This document shows positions 53,680-62,961 of a DNA stretch of 64,000 bases, piece after piece. Position 1 is the first letter of the stretch. Every line of letters begins with the position of its first letter. The notes beneath the pieces were generated by a model. The model searched no databases. It was not told where the DNA came from and saw nothing but the letters and a program-made list of their open reading frames with translations. Source of the stretch: Hephaestia caeni (GTDB taxonomy: Bacteria > Pseudomonadota > Alphaproteobacteria > Sphingomonadales > Sphingomonadaceae); NCBI RefSeq assembly GCF_003550065.1, contig NZ_QXDC01000002.1, forward strand, positions 1,608,260 through 1,672,259. Reading direction: 5' to 3'. The position numbers and the translations under genes are program-made.

Positions 53680-55265
53680 TGCGCCATTCCTCCTCCACCG
53701 CCCCCGCCGCGCTTCGGGCTGCGCATCAACAGCGCGACCGGCGCGACGACCAGCACGACGATCATCAGCACATGGAACACGTCGAGAAAGGCGAGCATCG
53801 TCGCCTGCCGCTGGACCTGCTGATAGAGCACGGCCAGTGGCGTCATCGCGTCGCCGAACATGCCCTGCGCGTTGCCGAGCCACTGGGTATAATTTGGGTC
53901 GAGCGGATTGAGCCGTTCGACCAGATACGATTGATGCACCTGCTGGTATCCGGCGAGCAGCGTCTGCGACACCGAAATGCCGAACGTGCCGCCCAGATTG
54001 CGAAAGACGTTGAGCAGGCTCGATGCCTGCGCGGTCTTGGTCTGCGCCAGCCCGACATAGGCGATCGCGTTGATCGGCACGAACAGGAACGGCAGCCCGA
54101 CCGATTGATAGAGCCGCGCCATCGCCGCGTCGGCGAACGAGATATCGGCGGTGAGATGCGCCATGTTCCACAACGCCCCCGCCTGCACGAGCAGCGCGGG
54201 GAACAGCAGGTATCGCACGTCGACCTTGTCCGAGAGCCTGCCTGCGAACGGCACCGCGACCAGCGTCGCCAGCCCGCCCGCCGTCAGCGCCAGCCCGGCA
54301 TCGAGCGCGCTGTAGCCCAGCACCTGCTGCAACATCTGCGGGATCAACTGCGTGGTGCCGAACAGGATCATGCCCGTCGTCGCCATCACGAGGCACGTCA
54401 GCCCGAAATTGCGGTTTTTGAGCAGCTTCAGATCGATCACCGGATCGTCGTGATTAAGCTCCCACACCACGAGCGCGAGCAGCGAGACGACCGAGATCGT
54501 CGCGGTGGAGACGATCAGCCCGCTGGTGAACCAGCCCTCACGCTCGCCGCGATCCATCGTGATCTCGAGGAAGCCCAGCCCCAGAAAGATCAGGAGCACG
54601 CCGATATAATCGATCCTGAGACCCCGTTTGAGCAGGTTCGCGCGGTCTTTCCTGATCTGCTCGGGCTCGTCGACGAAAATCTCGACGAGCACCAGCGCGG
54701 CGATGCCGACAGGCACGTTGATCAGGAAGATCCAGTGCCAGCTCGAATATTCGGTGATGTAGCCGCCCAGCGTCGGCCCGAACACCGGCCCCACCACGAC
54801 CACGATCGCGAACGCCGCGAACGCCATGCCGCGCTTTTCGGGCGGGAAGGTATCGGCAAGGATCGATTGTTCGACGGGCGCCAGCCCGCCCCCGCCGATC
54901 CCCTGGAACACCCGCGCCAACACCAGGGTCGTCAGGTTGGGCGCAAGCCCGCAGAGCAGCGACGAGATCGTGAACAGCGCGATCGAGATCATGAAATAGC
55001 GCTTGCGGCCGATCGCGTCGCTCAACCAGCCGCTGATCGGGATCACCACCGCATTGGCGACGAGATAGCTCGTCAGCACCCATGTCGCCTGATCGTTGGT
55101 GATCGAAAGCCCGCCCGCGATATGGGCCAGGCTGACATTGGCGATCGAGGTGTCGAGCACCTCCATGAAGGTCGGCAGGCTGATGATCGAGACGATCAGC
55201 CACGGGCTGTACGGCCCCGCCGCGGAACGCGTCGGCGTCCATTGATGCACCGCGGCGCTCGCCAC
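53676..55265 (-). CDS. EmrB-type multidrug transporter (DHA2 family MFS)
   Basis: Fourteen-helix proton antiporter, 529 residues. Motif C and family signatures LPTFMEVLDTSIANVSLAHIAGGL, WVLTSYLVANAVVIPISGWLSD, RVFQGIGGGGLAPVEQSIL and WHWIFLINVPVGI are present. The start is GTG 55265, three bases after the EmrA stop. The Gly-rich C-terminus (GGGGGGGMAH) is encoded over the Shine-Dalgarno of the next gene. Confidence 0.94.
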   Translation of the reverse strand: MASAAVHQWTPTRSAAGPYSPWLIVSIISLPTFMEVLDTSIANVSLAHIAGGLSITNDQATWVLTSYLVANAVVIPISGWLSDAIGRKRYFMISIALFTISSLLCGLAPNLTTLVLARVFQGIGGGGLAPVEQSILADTFPPEKRGMAFAAFAIVVVVGPVFGPTLGGYITEYSSWHWIFLINVPVGIAALVLVEIFVDEPEQIRKDRANLLKRGLRIDYIGVLLIFLGLGFLEITMDRGEREGWFTSGLIVSTATISVVSLLALVVWELNHDDPVIDLKLLKNRNFGLTCLVMATTGMILFGTTQLIPQMLQQVLGYSALDAGLALTAGGLATLVAVPFAGRLSDKVDVRYLLFPALLVQAGALWNMAHLTADISFADAAMARLYQSVGLPFLFVPINAIAYVGLAQTKTAQASSLLNVFRNLGGTFGISVSQTLLAGYQQVHQSYLVERLNPLDPNYTQWLGNAQGMFGDAMTPLAVLYQQVQRQATMLAFLDVFHVLMIVVLVVAPVALLMRSPKRGGGGGGGMAH

Positions 55266-55268
55266 CGA

Positions 55269-56381
55269 TCAGCGCACCTTGACGGTCGGGATCGCCGACA
55301 TGCCGGGGCCGATCGGATAATCGCGCGGATCGGGCGCGTCTTTGGTGTCGAACACGATCCGCACCGGCACGCGCTGCACGACCTTGACGAAATTTCCGGT
55401 CGCGTTCTGCGACGGCAGGATCGCGAACGCCTGCCCCGCGCCGCGCTGCACCGAATCGACATGCCCTTCGAACGCGACATCGGGGAAGGCGTCGATCTTG
55501 ATCGATACCGGCTGGCCGACGCGCATCAGGGTGAGCTGCGTCTCCTTGAAATTGGCGGTCACCCACATTTTGTCGGGCACGATCGCCATCAACTGCGATC
55601 CGGGTGCGACATAGCTGCCAACATTAACCTGCCGGTTGACGACCTGCCCCGAGACCGGCGCCGTCAGCTTGAGATCGCCCAGCGTCACTTTGGCTTGTTC
55701 GACCTGCGCACGCCGCGCCGCAACGACCGCTTCGGCGGCCTTTACCTGCCGCTCGGCGACCGCGACATCGGCGCCCGCGCTCTCGATCGCCTGCCGCGCC
55801 GCCGCCGCCTCGGCCGCGGTGGTGCGGGCCTGCGCGCGCGCCTGATCGAGTTGCTGCCCGGCGACCGCGGCGGGATCGAGCTTCTGCAACGCCTGATAGC
55901 GCGTCAGATCGTTCGCCGCCTTCTGCGCGCTGGCGACCGGTGCGCGGGCCTGCGCCGTCGCGCGATCGCGTGCCGCCCTGGCGGCGATCACCTGCGCCTT
56001 GGCCTGCTCGGCCTGCGCGATCGCCTGCTGGACGCCCGCCTCGGCTTCGGTGAGCTGCGCTTCGGGGCCGGAGGGCTCGATCACCGCGAGCAGCCGCCCC
56101 GCCTCGACATGGCGATTGTCGAGATCGGCGACCGCCTTCAGCGTGCCCCCCACCGTCGGCGCCAGCCGTACGATGTGCGCATCGACATAGGCGTCGTCGG
56201 TCGATTCATATTGCCTCGCGTTGAGATAATAGAGCAGCCCGCCGATCACGATCGCGGCGACCACCACGATCAGGATAATCCAGAACAGCGGCCGCCTGAA
56301 CAGCGACGGCTTCTTCGCGCCCTCGCCTTCCGCCCCATCGTCGCGGCGGTCGCCATCGTGCAGTTGCGCATCGTCACTCAT
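55269..56381 (-). CDS. EmrA-type membrane fusion protein
   Basis: Periplasmic adaptor of a tripartite efflux pump, 370 residues. One N-terminal transmembrane helix (PLFWIILIVVVAAIVIGGLLYY, about 30-50), the lipoyl half DDAYVDAHIVRLAPTVGGTL, a long alpha-hairpin (AEAGVQQAIAQAEQAKAQVI to about 225), then VSGQVVNRQVNVGSYVAPG and a beta-barrel. ATG 56381 overlaps the TetR stop (ATGA), so regulator and pump are coupled. Confidence 0.94.
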   Translation of the reverse strand: MSDDAQLHDGDRRDDGAEGEGAKKPSLFRRPLFWIILIVVVAAIVIGGLLYYLNARQYESTDDAYVDAHIVRLAPTVGGTLKAVADLDNRHVEAGRLLAVIEPSGPEAQLTEAEAGVQQAIAQAEQAKAQVIAARAARDRATAQARAPVASAQKAANDLTRYQALQKLDPAAVAGQQLDQARAQARTTAAEAAAARQAIESAGADVAVAERQVKAAEAVVAARRAQVEQAKVTLGDLKLTAPVSGQVVNRQVNVGSYVAPGSQLMAIVPDKMWVTANFKETQLTLMRVGQPVSIKIDAFPDVAFEGHVDSVQRGAGQAFAILPSQNATGNFVKVVQRVPVRIVFDTKDAPDPRDYPIGPGMSAIPTVKVR

Positions 56382-57001
56382 GATTGCCCCTGTTCGGAAA
56401 TCAGCCGGTCGAGAACGGCGTCGGTGTTGGCGGCGATGCGCGCCTTGAAGGACGGGATGAAATCGGGATCGTCGAGCGGCCCGCCGAGCAGGCGCCCGCA
56501 CATCGCGCGCGCGGCGCGGATCACGATCACCTGGCCGAACAGCGTCACCACCGCCAGCCGCGCGGCCGCATCGTCCGGCGCGCCGGTGGCGATGCGGACG
56601 AGCGTGACGAGCGTGCCCAGATTGCGCCCCATCGGCCCCGCCCAAAGCCGATCGAACGCGGCGGTGGGATTCATCTGTTCGCGCACGATGAACGGCGCCC
56701 AGGCTTCGCTGCGCGGGCCGGCGAGTTTATCGATAAAGCCGGCGAACGCCTTGTGGATCGCCAACCGCGCCTCGTCGGGCGTCTTCGGCCGGCTACCCCC
56801 CTCGATCGACACGCCATCGTCCATCTGCGAGACGATATAATCGGCCGCGGCCAGATAGAGCCCTTCCTTGCCGCCGTAATGATAGGTGATCGACGACATC
56901 GCGGTGCCCGCCGCCTTGGCGATCCCGCGCGTGCTCGCGCCGTCCAGCCCCTTGCGCCCGAACTCGCGCACCGCCGTTTCGAGGAGCCTGTTCTGAATCA
57001 T
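56378..57001 (-). CDS. TetR/AcrR-family regulator of the efflux operon
   Basis: A 207-residue repressor. Helix-turn-helix LLETAVREFGRKGLDGASTRGIAKAAGTAMSSITYHYGGKEGLYL; the C-terminal domain (FIVREQMNPTAAFDRLW) resembles the CerR type found with efflux pumps. First gene of the operon, 14 bases downstream of the perfect palindrome 57016-57031, hence probably autoregulated and de-repressed by a pump substrate. Confidence 0.92.
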   Translation of the reverse strand: MIQNRLLETAVREFGRKGLDGASTRGIAKAAGTAMSSITYHYGGKEGLYLAAADYIVSQMDDGVSIEGGSRPKTPDEARLAIHKAFAGFIDKLAGPRSEAWAPFIVREQMNPTAAFDRLWAGPMGRNLGTLVTLVRIATGAPDDAAARLAVVTLFGQVIVIRAARAMCGRLLGGPLDDPDFIPSFKARIAANTDAVLDRLISEQGQS

Positions 57002-57015
57002 GGCGGCGGCCGTTA

Positions 57016-57031
57016 GTTCGTTCGAACGAAC
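57016..57031 (-). promoter_or_regulatory. Perfect palindromic operator of the efflux operon
   Basis: GTTCGTTCGAACGAAC is a perfect 16-base palindrome directly upstream of the tetR start. Confidence 0.75.
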
Positions 57032-57118
57032 AAGGCAAGTATTTGGTGTAACGGATCGCGCCGAAGCGCCCCGTGCGACAGCCGGAACGCACGCCGGAAC
57101 GCTCGAATCACCGCCCGG

Positions 57119-58591
57119 TCAGGCGGCGCGCGCGGAGGCCGGGTCTGGGTTGGAGAATTCCATCGAATCGTCGATCGATCCGAATTTGAGCGCCATCAGA
57201 TCGAGCGCATAATTCTGGTGCAGCTTCCACGGCTTGCGATCGCCCTGCTTGGGCAGTTTGTGAAGCGCGCGCTGGACGTAGCCCGAGGTGAAATCGAGGA
57301 ACGGCTCCTCCCCCACCTCGTCGCCGATCCGCGGCGTCGCCTGCCGCATGCCCCGCGCCTTCATCGTGTTGAGCAGCCGGCAGACATAGCCCGCCGTCAG
57401 ATCCGCCTTCAGCGTCCACGAGGCATTGGTATAACCGAACGACGACGCCAGGTTGGGCACATCCGAGAACATCATGCCCTTGTAGTTGAGCGTCTTGGCG
57501 ATATCGGTCGCCACGCCGTCGATCGTGAAGACGACATCGCTGAGCAACTGCATTTCGAGCCCTGTCGCGGTGACGACGATATCGGCCGCGATCTCGGTGC
57601 CCGAGGTCAATTTGATCCCGGTTTCGGTGAAGGTGTCGATCGTGTCGGTCACGACCGCGGCGCGGCCTTCGCGAATCGCGACGAACAGATCGGCGTCGGG
57701 CACGAGGCACAACCGCTGGTCCCACGGATTATAGCGCGGCGTGAAATGCGTGCCGACATCGTATTCGGGGCCAAGCTCGGCCTGCACCATATCGATGATG
57801 CGCGCCTTCACCTTGGCGGGCTTGCGCCGCGCGAGCTTGTAGAAATACATGCCGAACAGCACGTTGCGCCAGCGCACCAGCCCATAGGCGAGTTTGGCGG
57901 GCAATTTGGCGCGCAGCCAGTTGGCGAGCCCATCCTCGGCGGGGCGCGACACCACATAGGTCGGCGAGCGCTGGAGCATCGTCACCTGCGCGGCCTGCTT
58001 CGCCAATTCGGGCACCAGCGTCACCGCGGTCGCGCCCGATCCGATCACGACGACCTTCTTGCCCGCGTAATCGAGGTCGTCGGGCCAGAATTGCGGATGG
58101 ACGATGCGGCCGTGGAAGCGATCGGCACCCGCAAGCTCGGGCGCATGGCCGCGCGCGTAATTGTAATAGCCCGCGCACATGAAAAGGAAATTGCAGGTGA
58201 TCTCGATCGCCTCGCCGCCTGTCCCGCGCGCCTTCACCGTCCAGCGCGCGTCCGCACTCGACCACGACGCCGCCTCGACATGCGTATCATAACGTATGTG
58301 CCGATCGATCCCGTTCTCGCGCGCGGTCTCGCGGATATAGTTGAGGATCGACGGCCCGTCAGCGATCGCCTTCGCCTCGGTCCACGGTTTGAAGGCATAG
58401 CCGAGCGTGTACATATCCGAATCGGATCGGATACCCGGATACCGAAACAGATCCCACGTCCCGCCGCTCGCGCTGCGGCTTTCGAGGATGCGATAGCTGC
58501 GATCGGGGCATTCGGTCTGCAAATGGCGCGCCGCGCCGATGCCCGAAAGCCCGGCGCCGACAATGATCACATCGACATGCTCGCTAGCCAT
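57119..58591 (-). CDS. Flavin-containing monooxygenase (Baeyer-Villiger type)
   Basis: NADPH- and FAD-dependent monooxygenase, 490 residues. Dinucleotide site VIIVGAGLSGIGAARHL at the N-terminus; the GGTWDLFRYPGIRSDSDMYTLGY stretch; FHGRIVHPQFWPDDL, equivalent to the FxGxxxHxxxW fingerprint; second Rossmann VVVIGSGATAVTLVPELA; and TATGLEMQLLSD. Likely oxidises a ketone or other organic substrate. ATG 58591 is at the fold start; there is no clear Shine-Dalgarno. Confidence 0.92.
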   Translation of the reverse strand: MASEHVDVIIVGAGLSGIGAARHLQTECPDRSYRILESRSASGGTWDLFRYPGIRSDSDMYTLGYAFKPWTEAKAIADGPSILNYIRETARENGIDRHIRYDTHVEAASWSSADARWTVKARGTGGEAIEITCNFLFMCAGYYNYARGHAPELAGADRFHGRIVHPQFWPDDLDYAGKKVVVIGSGATAVTLVPELAKQAAQVTMLQRSPTYVVSRPAEDGLANWLRAKLPAKLAYGLVRWRNVLFGMYFYKLARRKPAKVKARIIDMVQAELGPEYDVGTHFTPRYNPWDQRLCLVPDADLFVAIREGRAAVVTDTIDTFTETGIKLTSGTEIAADIVVTATGLEMQLLSDVVFTIDGVATDIAKTLNYKGMMFSDVPNLASSFGYTNASWTLKADLTAGYVCRLLNTMKARGMRQATPRIGDEVGEEPFLDFTSGYVQRALHKLPKQGDRKPWKLHQNYALDLMALKFGSIDDSMEFSNPDPASARAA

Positions 58592-58641
58592 CCATACCGT
58601 ATATTCAGTTTTGATGTGCAACGCAAAGATAATTGGCTCCT

Positions 58642-58729
58642 CGTCATGCCGGACTCGTTCCGGCATCCAACCATCCGCGAGCGTTACCGATTGGGGCGCG
58701 TTGGCCCCCGGAACAAGTCCGGGGTGACG
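58642..58729. repeat. Double palindromic repeat between monooxygenase and tamB
   Basis: ATGCCGGA-CTCGT-TCCGGCAT (58646-58666) and CCCCGGA-ACAAG-TCCGGGG (58706-58724) are each self-complementary, and CGTCA/TGACG closes the whole. Same style as the 2837-2899 blocks. Confidence 0.75.
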
Positions 58730-58734
58730 TAGCC

Positions 58735-61700
58735 TCAATAATCCTTCTTGTAGCGCAGCGTGACGTTCGAGCCGCCGAACGAGCCCGTCTGCGACAGCAC
58801 GCTCAGCGCCTTCGACAGCGCGATCTCGAGCTGGGTCGCGGTGAAACCGCGCGCGTCGGTGATGATCTCGATATAGATATCGTCGGTCAGATACTTGCCC
58901 GCCGCCAGCGCGGTGCCGCGCCCGCCCGCCTCATCGGCGCCGAGGATGCGCAGCCGATCGATCCCGGTCGCCGAGCGCAGCGTGCCGAGCGGGTTGAGCC
59001 CACCCCCGCCGCCACGCAGCGAATTGAGTGCGGCGGCAAGCTGGATCGCCTCGGTCGCGGACAGATTCTCCGGCGAGTTGCCGAACAGCAGCCGGCTCAG
59101 CACCTCGTCCTGCGGCATTTCCGGCGTCGAGGAAAAGGCAATGTGCGGATCCTGCGCGCTGCCGGTGATCGCGATCGTCGCCTTGATGTCTTCCTGCTCG
59201 GTGGTCGCGGCAATGTCGATCTGCGGGTTGGTGAGCGCGCCGCCCTCGAAACGCACGATCCCGTGATCGACATCGAACCGCTTGCCCGCAAACGAATAGG
59301 TGCCGCGCACCATTTCGAGCGTGCCGCTGATCCGCGGGTCGCTGGTGGTGCCGCGCACGCGCAGGTCGCTCTTCCATTCGGATTCGAGCCCCATGCCCGA
59401 GACGAAGATGCGGTTGTCCGCCTTGACGTTGATGCGCAGGCGGAAACGGCTCGGCACGCCGCCTTGCGCCGATTCCTGCTGCGGCGCGGCACCCTTGCGG
59501 CGCACGCCCTGGAGTTCAGGCACGTCCGCCGCGCCTTGCCAGATGATCTTGTAGCGCGCCTCCGGAATCGTCAGGTCACCCGCGATCAGCCCGCCGCGTT
59601 CGGCGCCGTTGGTGACGCGCAGCGTGCCACTCGCGGTCGCGCCCAGCGCATCGCTCTTGGCGAGTTGCGCATTGTCGAGCTGCGCGGTGATGTCGATGGG
59701 GAAGCCGCTGTCGGCGGCGAAGCCCACCGATCCCTGCGCCGAGACGCTGCCCTCGCCCGCGCGCGCCTGCAGCGTCGTGATCTCGAACCGGCTCGAGGTG
59801 AAACGGCCTTGCAGCTTCATATTCGTCAGCCGCGTGCCGTAGGTCTCGTTGGTGTAGGTGAGGTTGTCCGCGCGCACCACGCCGTTGAAATCGGGCGCGC
59901 GTAGCCGCCCGGAGAAATCGACCCCGACCGCGATCGGCCCCGTCAGTTGCTGGCCCGGCAGCGCGGCAAGGCTGAACAGCACCGCAGAGGGGCCGCTGTA
60001 GCGGATGCCACCGGATAGGGGCGCGCCCATCAGCCGTTCGCTCCACGATCCCGCGCCTGGCGGCAGCGGCGACAGCCGCGCGACCATCCGCCCGATCGTG
60101 GTCGGGCCGCGCTTGAACAGCGCGCGCGCATCGCCGCCGTCGGGCAACAGTCGGCCGTTGAGCACCACGTCGACCGGGGTCGACACCGCCGCGATCCCCG
60201 ATCGCGTGAAGTTCGCGATGTTGAGCCGCGCATCCATCTGCGGGAAGGTGGCCGCATCGGGCTGGCTGAAATCCAAGCTGCCCGTCGCCGCGCCGCCGAT
60301 GTTGAGATCGGGCACGAAGGCGTTGAGGATCGACAGATCGAGCTTGTCGAGCCGCGATTGCACCGCCATCCCGCTGCCGTAGCTGCCCGCTAACCGCAGC
60401 GATCCCTTGTCGAAATCGATCCGCGTCGGCGCCAGCCGATAGGTGTCGTCGGCGGCGGTGATGTGTGCAGGATTGGCGGTCGCGAAATTGATCCCGCTTG
60501 CCATGCCCTTGAGCGCGACGAGATAATCGTTGGGGTTGAGCCGCGCGTTGGCGGCGATGCGGAAAGGCACGCCGTTCGATCCGTTGGCGACGAGCTGCGC
60601 GGTGCCGTTTCCGCCTTTGTAGTTCACCTTGGCGCGCGCCTCGGCGATCGTCGTCACGCCGTAGCGCAGGTCCGCCACCTGCGCGTCGGCAACGATCGAC
60701 GGCGCGGCGGGGTAGAGGATCGCGGTTCCCGTGATGATCGCGCGGCCAATCGTAAAATCGACCGCGCCGGGGATTTTGGCGGCAAAAGCGCGCGCGTTGA
60801 CATCGGCGCGCTGGACGTCGCCCGCCGCGGCAAGCTGCACCCGACCGTTCAGCCCCGAGCCTGCGAAATCGAGCGCGCCCGCGAATGGTCCGGCCGCGGT
60901 CTGTTGCACCCGTCCGTGGAAGTCCACGCCCGCGAACAGCAACTTGTTGACGTCCACGGTCAGCGCGTTCCCCGGCCGCACCAGCACGTCGGCGCTGAAC
61001 GGCCCGTAATTGGTGCCGCCGGTCGCGAGTACCGCATAGGCACCATCGCGCCCACGCACCCGCGCCTCGAGATCGACCAGCCCCACGCCCACGCCCGGTC
61101 GCGGCGCGCGCAACACCACCTGCGGCGATGTCGTCGTGCCCGTCACCCGCGCGGTGATCGGGCCGTATTGGGTCGACGTGGCATTGGCGTTGAACAGGAT
61201 GCCGCCCGCCGGATCGTAGCGCCCGCTGCCCGAGGTGATGCGGAATTGCGGCGCGCTCAGCCGCAGCCGTTCAAAGGTGACGATCCCTTCGGGGCTGTAG
61301 CCCACGTCGGTCGAGACCAGGGCGTTGCCGCCCAGGAAACTCCGCACGCCCGAATTGAAGATCTGCGACGTGCGCGCGACGACATGCCCCGCGATCCCGA
61401 ACCCGCCCTTCGCGCCCGGCACCAGATGCGCGTCGGTCGTCAGGTTGACGATCCCGATGCTCTCGATCCGGTAATCGTTGACCCGCCCCTTTAGCGCGCC
61501 GGTATAACGCCCGGTCGAGACATTGGCGGCGATGATCGCGGTCGCGTCGATCTTGTCGGAGCGGATCTTGAGATTGTCGGAGAGGATCTGCGGCCCCGTG
61601 ATCGCGAGATCGCCGTTGATCCGCACGTTGGTGAGCAGCCCGCCGGCCGCCGCGTTGAGCCCGCTCACGCGGCGCGCGCGCGCGTCGATCGGGATCAGGA

Positions 61701-62961
61701 TGCGATCGGCATCGACCCGCGCCAGCCCGCTCGCATAGACTTGCTCGACCACCGTATCGCCGAAGCCGATCGCGGCGGCGCGCACGACATAATTGACCGT
61801 CGGTGTCGCCATCGACCCATCGAGCGCGAGGCTCGCCATCACGTCGCGGCCATTCAGGTTTTCGGCGATCGCGCCGGGGGTCAGCAGCCGCGCATCGACA
61901 CGGAAATTGTCGAACCGGCTATTGCCGAAATCGATCAGCCCCTGCGCCGCGACCGCCAGCGCGGCCGACCGCAGCCGAAGCTGGCTGTCTGCCTTGCGTT
62001 CGTTGAGCGTGGTATCGAGCGCGATGTCGAGCTGCGGCGCGGTCAGCCGCTCGACCGGCCCGGCCATGTAAAGCCCCGGATGCGCATTGCCGCGCACCTT
62101 GATCGCGCCCTCATGCGCGGCGAGATCGAGGTCGAGCAGCGACGCGCCGCCGAGCGTGGCGCTGGCCTTGCCGGCCCATGCCTTCCAGTCGCCGCGCCCG
62201 GCGAGCGTGAACGTCAGCGGCTTCTTGACCCCGGTATAGCCCGCGACCGCGCCGTTGGCGGGCGCCACCAGCCGCACGTCGGCGGCGAGCCGGTTGTCGT
62301 CGGGCACCGCATCGAGCACGAGCTTGAGCCGATCACCGCCCACCGCATCGGCGGCATTGAGCGTGGCGGCGTCGACATTCAATTGCGCGCGCCGATCGGC
62401 GATATGCGCGTCGCCGGCGATGCGGATGATGCGCTTGGCGCCGGTGAAGCTCGGGGCGAGTATGAAGCGATCGATCTTGAGCTGGTTGACGTCGATATCG
62501 ATGTCGGGAAGCAGCGGCGCGTTTTCCTGGGTCGGCTGCACGATGAACTCGGGCGAGCGCTGCAACGTTACCAGCGGGCTGGTGAGCGCGCGCACGTCGA
62601 TATGGTTGTTCAGATATTCGAACGGCCGCCAGTCGATCGCGAGCTGCGGCGTGGTCAGGAACACGCCCTTGGGGTCGCGCACGCGCACGTCGCGCAGCTC
62701 CATCTTCCCGTAGATCGATCCCTCGATCCGCCCCACCTGCACGTTGAGCCCGGTCGCGGTGGTATAGGCGCCGATCTGGTTGACCAGGAAGCGCTTGCCC
62801 GGCCCGGTATTGAGCCCGAGCAGGATCGCGGCCGCCAGCACCAGCAACCCCAGGATCGCGACGCCGATCCATTTGAGCAGGCGGAACCACAGCGGCCGCT
62901 TCTCTACGACCACCGTCTCGGTCGCGCCTTCACTATCGCCGATCGCGTCGTCCCCGGCCAT
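58735..62961 (-). CDS. tamB: Translocation and assembly module inner-membrane component TamB
   Basis: Very large AsmA-like bridge protein, 1408 residues, anchored by one N-terminal helix (LLKWIGVAILGLLVLAAAILLGLNTGPG, about 28-55). It spans the periplasm as a long beta-groove thought to move phospholipid or help outer-membrane protein assembly. The C-terminal DUF490 region is clear: GTLEMVRGTYSFAGKRFDVDHGIVRFEGG, DPHIAFSSTPEMPQDEVLSRLLFG and VTLRYKKDY at the end. ATG shares one base with the tamA stop (TGATG), the usual tamA-tamB operon. Confidence 0.94.
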   Translation of the reverse strand: MAGDDAIGDSEGATETVVVEKRPLWFRLLKWIGVAILGLLVLAAAILLGLNTGPGKRFLVNQIGAYTTATGLNVQVGRIEGSIYGKMELRDVRVRDPKGVFLTTPQLAIDWRPFEYLNNHIDVRALTSPLVTLQRSPEFIVQPTQENAPLLPDIDIDVNQLKIDRFILAPSFTGAKRIIRIAGDAHIADRRAQLNVDAATLNAADAVGGDRLKLVLDAVPDDNRLAADVRLVAPANGAVAGYTGVKKPLTFTLAGRGDWKAWAGKASATLGGASLLDLDLAAHEGAIKVRGNAHPGLYMAGPVERLTAPQLDIALDTTLNERKADSQLRLRSAALAVAAQGLIDFGNSRFDNFRVDARLLTPGAIAENLNGRDVMASLALDGSMATPTVNYVVRAAAIGFGDTVVEQVYASGLARVDADRILIPIDARARRVSGLNAAAGGLLTNVRINGDLAITGPQILSDNLKIRSDKIDATAIIAANVSTGRYTGALKGRVNDYRIESIGIVNLTTDAHLVPGAKGGFGIAGHVVARTSQIFNSGVRSFLGGNALVSTDVGYSPEGIVTFERLRLSAPQFRITSGSGRYDPAGGILFNANATSTQYGPITARVTGTTTSPQVVLRAPRPGVGVGLVDLEARVRGRDGAYAVLATGGTNYGPFSADVLVRPGNALTVDVNKLLFAGVDFHGRVQQTAAGPFAGALDFAGSGLNGRVQLAAAGDVQRADVNARAFAAKIPGAVDFTIGRAIITGTAILYPAAPSIVADAQVADLRYGVTTIAEARAKVNYKGGNGTAQLVANGSNGVPFRIAANARLNPNDYLVALKGMASGINFATANPAHITAADDTYRLAPTRIDFDKGSLRLAGSYGSGMAVQSRLDKLDLSILNAFVPDLNIGGAATGSLDFSQPDAATFPQMDARLNIANFTRSGIAAVSTPVDVVLNGRLLPDGGDARALFKRGPTTIGRMVARLSPLPPGAGSWSERLMGAPLSGGIRYSGPSAVLFSLAALPGQQLTGPIAVGVDFSGRLRAPDFNGVVRADNLTYTNETYGTRLTNMKLQGRFTSSRFEITTLQARAGEGSVSAQGSVGFAADSGFPIDITAQLDNAQLAKSDALGATASGTLRVTNGAERGGLIAGDLTIPEARYKIIWQGAADVPELQGVRRKGAAPQQESAQGGVPSRFRLRINVKADNRIFVSGMGLESEWKSDLRVRGTTSDPRISGTLEMVRGTYSFAGKRFDVDHGIVRFEGGALTNPQIDIAATTEQEDIKATIAITGSAQDPHIAFSSTPEMPQDEVLSRLLFGNSPENLSATEAIQLAAALNSLRGGGGGLNPLGTLRSATGIDRLRILGADEAGGRGTALAAGKYLTDDIYIEIITDARGFTATQLEIALSKALSVLSQTGSFGGSNVTLRYKKDY

